Below are positions 1 through 5,147 of a DNA stretch of 6,403 bases, one piece after another. A program made the translations under genes and the position numbers. The stretch lies in contig RFJF01000818.1 of the NCBI GenBank assembly GCA_003695455.1, positions 1-6,403 of the forward strand, in the 5' to 3' direction. This DNA comes from Chloroflexota bacterium. GTDB taxonomy: Bacteria; Chloroflexota; Anaerolineae; 4572-78; J111. Each line of letters opens with the position of its first letter. Within the stretch, counting starts at the first letter, position 1. The notes beneath the pieces were generated by a model. That model searched no databases. It was not told the origin of the DNA and saw only the letters and a program-made list of their open reading frames with translations.

Positions 1-1205
1 CCGGCCGGCAGCGATGGCAGAACCTGCGCCAGCGCCGCCTGTATGTTGGAGACCGGTTCCAGCAGCAAACTGCGCACAAAATCATCAGCCATGTCAGACA
101 CCAGCAACACCCGCACGTTGGCTGCATCGCGCGAGATTTGAAACGCCTTGTGCGGCCCCACCCGGAAGCCTTCGGCCTCAAAATCTGCAAATACCTGCGC
201 GTGTGATGTTTTGCCCTGCACCCAGTTTTCATATTTGCTGCTGCCGCTGCCCTCCGGGCAGGCCGCCGCCAGAATGATGGTTCCCCCTGGGCGCACCACC
301 CGCGCGGCGTGGGCCAGCCCCTTTTGGCTCTGGTAAACGTTGATGTCTTTGGGGTGTCCCCCCGGCGATACCAGCAGCAGGTCAAACGGCGCATCCACCG
401 TCACCTGATTTAGTTCCAGCACGCGCGGAATGCCGCGTTGCAGCACTGCTACCGGTTCGCCGGCAATGGCCTGCACCAGTTGTTTGTGGTCGTTGAGAAT
501 GGCGTTGAGCGCAAAATGTACGCCAATCAGCCGGCCCATCTCTTCCACATCCTGCCGGGCCGGGTTCCCCTCAAACTGTCCCAGCCGGGATTGCGGGTGA
601 GTCATCAGCGCGTGGTTGCGGTTGATGGTTTCCGCGCCGCCCAACCCGATGACCGCACTTTTCACCCCGCCGGAAAATCCCATAAATTGGTGCGGCTCAA
701 TATTGCCCACCACAATCCGCAGCTCGGCGGCGGCAAAATGGCGGTTAATCCACACCGGCGTGCCGCGTGCGGTTTCTCCCGCATGCTGCAACATATCGGC
801 ATCGTAGGCGTTGTGGCAGATAACCGGGTAGCGGGCCAGGATATCTGGGGGAACCACCCGCGCAAACTCATCCGGCGGCATCACCGGATGCGTGCCGGTG
901 GCGATGATTAGCGTGATGGCTTCCGGCGGCAGGCCGAGCGCCTCCAGCCGGGCCAGCAGGGGCGGCAGCAGGTGGGCGTGCGGCACAGGCCGGGTTTTGT
1001 CGTTAATGGCTATGGCCGCCGAGCGCGCGCCGGCAAAATCGGCCGGCGAAACGCCGCCCACCGGATTGTTGAGCGCCTGTTCCACCGTCGCCGCCGGGTC
1101 TGCCGCCGCCGGAATTTGGGCCGGGGCCAGCAGCGTCACATCCAGCGAGTCCGGCAGGTCAAATGCCAGTTCTGTTTTGCCGTAGGGCAGGGTGTAGTGG
1201 CTCAT
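1..1205 (-). CDS. LarA-family nickel-pincer 2-hydroxyacid racemase/epimerase (3' end outside window)
   Basis: 401 codons are visible from the ATG at 1205, with no stop before the window edge. LarA of Lactobacillus plantarum is about 424 residues, so only a short C-terminal tail is missing. These enzymes use a nickel-pincer nucleotide (NPN) to invert the alpha carbon of 2-hydroxyacids by hydride transfer. The hallmark residues are all visible: DKTRP at 69-73, ATGTH with His106, EPH with His172, the GFSGGVK segment ending in Lys182 (the lysine that binds the NPN covalently), RNH with His198 (nickel ligand), and YQSQK with Gln292 and Lys295. They match the L. plantarum residues His108, His174, Lys184, His200, Gln295 and Lys298 at a constant offset of 2-3. 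The start overlaps the oxidoreductase stop by ATGA, with GGAG 11 nt upstream, implying coupled translation. No larB, larC or larE cofactor gene lies in the window. The sugar-gene context suggests a sugar-acid epimerase rather than a lactate racemase; the substrate is unknown. Confidence 0.9.
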   Translation of the reverse strand, partial: MSHYTLPYGKTELAFDLPDSLDVTLLAPAQIPAAADPAATVEQALNNPVGGVSPADFAGARSAAIAINDKTRPVPHAHLLPPLLARLEALGLPPEAITLIIATGTHPVMPPDEFARVVPPDILARYPVICHNAYDADMLQHAGETARGTPVWINRHFAAAELRIVVGNIEPHQFMGFSGGVKSAVIGLGGAETINRNHALMTHPQSRLGQFEGNPARQDVEEMGRLIGVHFALNAILNDHKQLVQAIAGEPVAVLQRGIPRVLELNQVTVDAPFDLLLVSPGGHPKDINVYQSQKGLAHAARVVRPGGTIILAAACPEGSGSSKYENWVQGKTSHAQVFADFEAEGFRVGPHKAFQISRDAANVRVLLVSDMADDFVRSLLLEPVSNIQAALAQVLPSLPA

Positions 1206-2422
1206 CTGTTCAGTAACTCCGCAATTTGCACCACCTGGCCCGTTTTTACGGATTCTTCCGCGGCCACGCCCACCACAATCGACCAGAATCCTTCCTGGGC
1301 GGTGGCGGCGTTGGTGGGCCGGCCTTCGATGTTGTCCACAAAATTGATGTGTTCGTAGTAGGATGAACCGAGGTGGCCGCTCTGCTCGACGAAGGCCGGG
1401 TAGTGGGGCGAGGTGACGCGGGAGGGGCCGTTTTCGCCGCGCAGAATTTCAAGGTGATTTTTTGCCGGCGGCCCGGCCAGAAAATCAACCGTTTCTGTGG
1501 TTTTCAGCCGGCCGGCGTCGCCGCACAGCACCAACTCCTCGTGAAACATGGGCGCAAACATGCACAGGTTGAAGCCGGCCCGCACGCCGTTTTGGTAGGT
1601 CACGGTCACAAACGCGTTGTCCAGAATATCGGAGGTTTGGCCGTTGTACTCAAAATCCACAAAATTTACGGCCTGGCTGCCGGTGGCAAACACGCTGGCC
1701 GGTTTTGACCGGGCAAACAGGTTCATCAAATCAAAATAGTGGCAGCATTTTTCAACCAGCGTGCCGCCGCTGTATTGGCTGAATTTGTTCCACTGGTTGA
1801 CTTTGTCCAGAAACGGCAGCCGGTGTTCGGCGATGGAGATAGTTTTGATGTTGCCCACCGACCGGCGGGTCAGGGCCTCGTAAATGGCCTCGGCGTAGGT
1901 GGCCTTGTAGCGATACTGCAACCCCACCTGAAACACCGCCGGGTAATCGGCGGCCAGTTCGGCGATGGCGCGGGCATCGGGCAAGGTAGTGGCCATCGGT
2001 TTTTCCAGCAAAATGTGCTTGCCCGATTGGACGGCCTGCTGCACCACGGCCAGGTGGGTGTAATTGGGGGTTGAAATAATCAGCCCGTCCACCGCCGGGT
2101 CGGTGCAGGCCGCCGCCAGCGAATCGTACACCACCAGTTGGTCCGGCGGCGAAAAGTGGGCGTGAATTTTTTGCGCGGCGGCCACACTGCGCGGGTTGGG
2201 GTCAAACACGCCGTGTACCGTGGCCCGCCCTTCGAGCATGGTCAGTTTGAGATGCTCCTGCCCGTTGGCGCCCACGCCAATCACGTTAAAACGGTATTTT
2301 GGTGGTTCCACTGCGTACAGGTGGCGGTCGTCATCGGGCAGGTAGGTGGCGCGCTGTTGAATAAAATCAAACCGGGGATTAAACGTAACCCCCCGGTGAG
2401 ACGGGTTTTTGTCACTATTCAT
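1202..2422 (-). CDS. Gfo/Idh/MocA-family NAD(P)-dependent oxidoreductase
   Basis: A 406-residue cytoplasmic protein. The Rossmann nucleotide-binding motif GVGANG is at 49-54, preceded by the strand FNVI. The family EKP motif is at 140-142, with the catalytic lysine at 141, after the conserved STPNYTH stretch (117-123). The C-terminal substrate domain has GGTLVEKCCHYFD (219-231), whose His228 and Asp231 match the conserved GG-x-H-x-x-D signature. These proteins oxidise or reduce sugars, inositols and related compounds, and some act as NAD-dependent glycosidases; which applies here cannot be told. The N-terminal lead of about 44 residues before the Rossmann strand is longer than usual for the family and has no signal peptide or membrane segment. 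I chose the ATG at 2422 because AGGTGA sits 5 nt upstream. An ATG at 2476 in the same frame would overlap the kinase gene and add a non-conserved leader. It lies 19 nt after the kinase gene and overlaps the LarA homologue by 4 nt, so the three are probably co-transcribed. Confidence 0.92.
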   Translation of the reverse strand: MNSDKNPSHRGVTFNPRFDFIQQRATYLPDDDRHLYAVEPPKYRFNVIGVGANGQEHLKLTMLEGRATVHGVFDPNPRSVAAAQKIHAHFSPPDQLVVYDSLAAACTDPAVDGLIISTPNYTHLAVVQQAVQSGKHILLEKPMATTLPDARAIAELAADYPAVFQVGLQYRYKATYAEAIYEALTRRSVGNIKTISIAEHRLPFLDKVNQWNKFSQYSGGTLVEKCCHYFDLMNLFARSKPASVFATGSQAVNFVDFEYNGQTSDILDNAFVTVTYQNGVRAGFNLCMFAPMFHEELVLCGDAGRLKTTETVDFLAGPPAKNHLEILRGENGPSRVTSPHYPAFVEQSGHLGSSYYEHINFVDNIEGRPTNAATAQEGFWSIVVGVAAEESVKTGQVVQIAELLNR

Positions 2423-2427
2423 TATAT

Positions 2428-2433
2428 TCACCT
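2428..2433 (-). promoter_or_regulatory. Shine-Dalgarno of the oxidoreductase gene
   Basis: Read on the minus strand this is AGGTGA, 5 nt before the ATG at 2422. It lies in the 19-nt gap after the kinase stop codon. It is the evidence for choosing 2422 over the upstream in-frame ATG at 2476. Confidence 0.75.
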
Positions 2434-2441
2434 GTTTTCTG

Positions 2442-3524
2442 CTACAGCCACTTGGCGCCGGTGCGCACCTGCTCAACCCACCAGTGCAGGTCGGCCTGCC
2501 AGTGGTCGCGCTGGTGGGCGGTAATGTCCCATGTGGTGGCTTTCAGCACGATGGCCCAGCCATCCTGCACAAAACCACCCAGCAGGGCCAGTTCCAGTTG
2601 CGGCTGCCACCAGCTTTCATCAAATTGATTGCCGAGCCGCCGGGCCAACTGCTTGCGGTAATAGTTGATGCACTTCTCTTTGGACACCGGAAACAGCGCC
2701 GAATTGGTCCCCAAATAGCGGGCGATGTCAATGGCCGGCGCGCCGGCGGTGGCAAGCTGCCAATCAAGCAGAATTGTGCGCTGCTTGCCGTCTTCGCGGA
2801 TGAGGCCCTGGTTGGCGTGCCGCCAGTCGCCGTGAACCAGGGTAAAGGGATACCGCGCCAGAGCGTTGCACAGCGGCGTGGGGTCATTCACCAGCGGCAC
2901 CACAATATTGACCACGTCGGCGGGCAGCTCGGATTTGACCAGTTCCCACCCCTCAAGAATTCGTTGGGGAACTTCATCACCGCGCCCCAACTCGCGGCGG
3001 CCGGTTTCCGGACCGAACACGGTGTAAACGTGGCGGGTGGTACACAAATTCAGGTTGGGGTCTTTCAGCGCCGGGTCGTTTAAAAACGTGGCGTGGAGCG
3101 CGGCCATGGCGGCCAGAAATTTTTTGTTGTGCTGCTTGCGAATGGGCGCGTACGGCAGCATCCAGCGGCTGACATCCTGCATCAAAATGGCCCAGCCGTC
3201 GCCGTCGCGGGCGCAGGCAATGACGCCGTGTCTGATTTTTGAGGGCAGCCGGTCGAGAATGCCGTATTGCCACAGCCCCACCGAACGGCACGAATGGTCG
3301 CCGGTGGCGCGCATCTGCCAATCCCAATCCAGCGACACCCCTTTCAAAATGTAACGGGGGCCATCGCCGCCGTTGGTTTCCACGGCCAGTAACCGGCTGC
3401 CGGATTTGTTGTAAAACGCTTCCAGCGGGTGGCTTTGTACGGCGGTAATAGATTGGCCGGTCAACCGGCTGAGGGCTGCCGGAGTGAGCAACTCGTCAAT
3501 GTTGGGGTAGAGGGTGTGCTGCAT
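2442..3524 (-). CDS. Aminoglycoside/choline phosphotransferase-fold kinase, substrate unknown
   Basis: A 360-residue cytoplasmic protein with a protein-kinase-like (APH) fold. The catalytic loop LVHGDWRHANQG (229-240) gives the Brenner motif H231-G-D233-x4-N238, with Asp233 as likely catalytic base. The metal-binding element is ILLDWQLATAGAPAIDIARYL (251-271) with Asp254 and the conserved Asp266. Lys61 in RYILKG is the candidate ATP-binding lysine of the N-lobe. Known relatives phosphorylate aminoglycosides, choline, homoserine, methylthioribose and various sugars or alcohols. Because it is joined to an oxidoreductase and a hydroxyacid racemase, a small-molecule metabolic kinase is more likely than drug resistance, but this is inference. 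The ATG at 3524 has only a weak GGTGAG 2 nt upstream. The N-terminus reads through typical helices (ELLTPAALSRLTG), which supports this start. A terminator ends just 15 nt upstream, and no promoter is obvious in the remaining gap, so expression may come from terminator read-through or a promoter inside the lyase gene. Confidence 0.82.
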   Translation of the reverse strand: MQHTLYPNIDELLTPAALSRLTGQSITAVQSHPLEAFYNKSGSRLLAVETNGGDGPRYILKGVSLDWDWQMRATGDHSCRSVGLWQYGILDRLPSKIRHGVIACARDGDGWAILMQDVSRWMLPYAPIRKQHNKKFLAAMAALHATFLNDPALKDPNLNLCTTRHVYTVFGPETGRRELGRGDEVPQRILEGWELVKSELPADVVNIVVPLVNDPTPLCNALARYPFTLVHGDWRHANQGLIREDGKQRTILLDWQLATAGAPAIDIARYLGTNSALFPVSKEKCINYYRKQLARRLGNQFDESWWQPQLELALLGGFVQDGWAIVLKATTWDITAHQRDHWQADLHWWVEQVRTGAKWL

Positions 3525-3539
3525 AGCTCACCGTTGGGT

Positions 3540-3579
3540 AAAAACAAGACCGCCGCCCGGTTTATCGGACGACGGTCTT
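3540..3579 (-). terminator. Rho-independent terminator after the lyase large subunit
   Basis: Positions 3546-3559 and 3566-3579 form a 14-pair stem with a 6-nt loop (3560-3565). On the minus-strand RNA all 14 positions pair, two of them as G-U wobbles (3553/3572 and 3556/3569). The same positions are C-A mismatches on the plus strand, so the hairpin is stronger in the minus-strand transcript. It is followed by GUUUUUA (3545-3539), a five-U tract. It starts 18 nt after the lyase stop codon and separates the lyase genes from the kinase-oxidoreductase-LarA set. Confidence 0.88.
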
Positions 3580-3597
3580 TAAACCGATACACAATTG

Positions 3598-4755
3598 TTA
3601 CGCGCTGCGGTAGAGTTTGGTCAGCACAAACTCTTCGTGGCGCAAGGCTTCGGCGGCGGTCAGGCGGCCGTTCACGTTGCGAGCCATCATTTCCATCACT
3701 TTGTCGGCGGCCTGGTCTACCGACATTTCCAGCTTCAACATGGCGGTCAGGTCCACGTCAATGTGTTCGGCCATGGTGCTGACCGTCAGCGGGTTGGCCG
3801 ACATTTTCATCACCGGGATGAGGGGGTTGCCGATGATGTTGCCCTGTCCGGTGGCAAAGAAATGCAGCACCGAACCGGCGGCGGCGCACAGGGTGACCAT
3901 TTCGGCGGCGGCGCTGGAGGTATCCATAAAATGCAGGCCGGGGCCTTTGGGTTCTTCGGCGGGCTGCAACACCGAAACCACGTCGTTGCGGCCCATTTTT
4001 TCCACGTTGCCCAACGCCTTCTCTTCGATGGTGGTCAGCCCGCCGCGAATGTTGCCCCGGGTAGGCTGTGACCCCATCAAGTTGGCGCCGGTGCCAATCA
4101 CAAAGTCCTGATAATCCTGGAACACCTTCATAAAATCGGCGCGGACCTGGTCATTGATACACTGGTTGGCAATTTTGTCTTCGGCGCCGGTCACTTCGGT
4201 GGTTTCGCCAAAAATGGCGGTGGAGCCGGCGGCGGTCATGCGTTCCAGCACGCGCCCCATGGCCGGCAGCGAGGCCAGCCCCAGCGTGGTGTCAGATTCG
4301 CCGCATTTAGCGCTGACCCACAGTTCGCCCAATTCAATGGGTTCGCGTTGAAGTTCTGTGGCGTACTGCACAAATTCCTTGGCCTTGTGGGCGGCCATTT
4401 CAATGGTTTTCAGGTCGCCGTAGCGTTCAATGCTGAAGCTGGCTACGGGTTTGCCGGTTTCGGCGATGGCGTTGGCAATTTTATCAGCCCAGCGCGGCTC
4501 AATACCGATGACAATGGCGGCGGCAACGTTGGGGTTGCGGCCTGCGCCAATCAGGGTGTTGAAGGTCAGGTCCAAGTCGTCGCCAAATTGCAGGCGGCCG
4601 TAGGGGTGGGTCAGGGCGTAGGTTCCGCGAATGAGCGAGGCCACGCCTTCGGCGGCGGCGTTAGAAATGTCATCCACCGGAATAATCATTACATGGTTAC
4701 GAACGCCAACGCGCCCGTTTTGTCTTCTGTAACCGGTTAATTTTAGATTATTCAT
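3598..4755 (-). CDS. UxaA/SuyB-type lyase large subunit
   Basis: A 385-residue cytoplasmic protein of the UxaA C-terminal family (altronate/galactarate dehydratases and sulfolactate sulfo-lyase beta). Family elements in order: GYRRQNGRVGVRNH (8-21), HPYGR (50-54), GIEPRW (84-89), KCGESDTT (150-157) with Cys151, GLTTIEEKALGN (239-250), MDTSSAAAE (277-285) and TGQGNIIGNP (302-311). E. coli UxaA, as I recall it, has a cysteine soon after the GVRN block (VNCSAT); here the same place reads VDDISN, with no cysteine. From memory this DDxSN form and the LYRSA C-terminus resemble SuyB, so the reaction could be sulfite elimination from a sulfolactate-like acid as well as dehydration of a sugar acid. 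The true start is the ATG at 4755, which overlaps the small-subunit gene by 8 nt (ATGAATAA) and has GGGAG 10 nt upstream. An in-frame ATG at 4938 lies inside the small-subunit gene and adds a non-conserved basic leader. A terminator follows the stop codon. Confidence 0.88.
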   Translation of the reverse strand: MNNLKLTGYRRQNGRVGVRNHVMIIPVDDISNAAAEGVASLIRGTYALTHPYGRLQFGDDLDLTFNTLIGAGRNPNVAAAIVIGIEPRWADKIANAIAETGKPVASFSIERYGDLKTIEMAAHKAKEFVQYATELQREPIELGELWVSAKCGESDTTLGLASLPAMGRVLERMTAAGSTAIFGETTEVTGAEDKIANQCINDQVRADFMKVFQDYQDFVIGTGANLMGSQPTRGNIRGGLTTIEEKALGNVEKMGRNDVVSVLQPAEEPKGPGLHFMDTSSAAAEMVTLCAAAGSVLHFFATGQGNIIGNPLIPVMKMSANPLTVSTMAEHIDVDLTAMLKLEMSVDQAADKVMEMMARNVNGRLTAAEALRHEEFVLTKLYRSA

Positions 4756-5047
4756 CGATGCTGGTCTCCCATCTGATACTGACGACGTTGTGCGTGTGGA
4801 CGTGCGCCCCCTGGGCAATATCCTGGGTGGCGCGGCCAATGGCGCGGCCATATTTGATGACTTCTTTGCCTTCTGCCATATCTCGCAAGGCAATTTTGTG
4901 CCCCAGCGGGATGTCCTGCACAGCTTTGACCGTGCCAAATTCTTCCCCTTGCAGGGTGACTACCTTGATGTCGTCGCCGCTGGTCACGTCATGAATGACC
5001 ACTGCAACGTCATCAACTGAATCGTGCATTAGCGCACCATGTGCCAT
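4748..5047 (-). CDS. SAF-domain small subunit of UxaA/SuyA-type lyase
   Basis: A 99-residue protein corresponding to the N-terminal SAF domain of altronate dehydratase, here encoded separately. The SAF signature covers most of the C-terminal half: PLGHKIAL (47-54), VIKYGRAIG (63-71), ATQDIAQG (73-80) and AHVHTHN (81-87). Split enzymes of this family include sulfolactate sulfo-lyase (SuyA about 90-100 residues plus SuyB). The ending VVSIRWETS also recalls SuyA, by memory rather than by alignment. It should pair with the large subunit encoded directly downstream, with which it overlaps by 8 nt, an arrangement typical of translationally coupled subunits made in equal amounts. The ATG at 5047 is fixed by an excellent Shine-Dalgarno. 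The substrate could be an aldonate or aldarate such as altronate, or a sulfonated hydroxyacid; sequence alone does not decide. Confidence 0.9.
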   Translation of the reverse strand: MAHGALMHDSVDDVAVVIHDVTSGDDIKVVTLQGEEFGTVKAVQDIPLGHKIALRDMAEGKEVIKYGRAIGRATQDIAQGAHVHTHNVVSIRWETSIDE

Positions 5048-5056
5048 AGTAAAACT

Positions 5057-5063
5057 ACCTCCT
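5057..5063 (-). promoter_or_regulatory. Strong Shine-Dalgarno of the lyase small-subunit gene
   Basis: Read on the minus strand this is AGGAGGT, close to a perfect anti-16S match, ending 9 nt before the ATG at 5047. It is much stronger than the other ribosome sites in the window, suggesting that the lyase subunits are translated at a high level. Confidence 0.85.
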
Positions 5064-5083
5064 GTGAAAAATAATATTGATAG

Positions 5084-5089
5084 ATTTTA
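5084..5089 (-). promoter_or_regulatory. Possible -10 element before the lyase genes
   Basis: TAAAAT on the minus strand (within GATAAAAT) lies in an AT-rich stretch (about 5064-5090) that stands out in otherwise GC-rich sequence. A start about 7 nt downstream would leave a leader of roughly 30 nt containing the Shine-Dalgarno. No recognisable -35 box (TTGACA-like) is found 16-18 nt upstream, where the sequence reads about AACCAC, so this is only a candidate. Without it, the lyase genes would be transcribed from the GH4 gene. Confidence 0.3.
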
Positions 5090-5124
5090 TCGTGCCGGGC
5101 GCTGTGGTGGTTTCTCGCCGGATG

Positions 5125-5135
5125 CGTGCAGCACG
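5125..5135. repeat. Small perfect palindrome in the GH4-lyase gap
   Basis: CGTGCAGCACG is a perfect inverted repeat of 5-nt arms around one central base, 12 nt after the GH4 stop codon and upstream of the candidate -10. It could be half of an operator or a chance occurrence in GC-rich DNA. It has no U tract, so it is not a terminator. The rest of this 100-nt gap shows only the Shine-Dalgarno and AT-rich stretch. Confidence 0.25.
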
Positions 5136-5147
5136 GGTTCAACTATG

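Noticed and set aside
438..911. Plus-strand open frame of 157 codons opposite the LarA homologue
   Set aside because: The minus strand encodes the conserved LarA active-site blocks across the same bases; the plus-strand product resembles nothing.
2423..2476. Extension of the oxidoreductase to an ATG at 2476
   Set aside because: It overlaps the kinase C-terminus by over 30 nt and adds a Cys/Arg-rich leader; AGGTGA supports the start at 2422.
2409..3083. Plus-strand open frame of 224 codons opposite the kinase and oxidoreductase genes
   Set aside because: It is antisense to a kinase with clear catalytic motifs, has no family features, and is expected in GC-rich DNA with strong codon periodicity.
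3598..4755. Classical altronate dehydratase name (uxaA) for the large subunit
   Set aside because: It lacks the usual N-terminal cysteine segment and is split from its SAF domain, so a specific gene symbol would overstate the evidence.
4756..4938. N-terminal extension of the lyase large subunit to an upstream in-frame ATG
   Set aside because: It would lie inside the small-subunit gene, is Arg/Ser/Pro-rich and non-conserved, while the ATG at 4755 begins right at the conserved family start and has a ribosome site.
5095..5121. Possible hairpin CCGGCG...CGCCCGG in the GH4-lyase gap considered as a GH4 terminator
   Set aside because: The stem needs a bulge, the loop is long, and no U tract follows on the minus strand.
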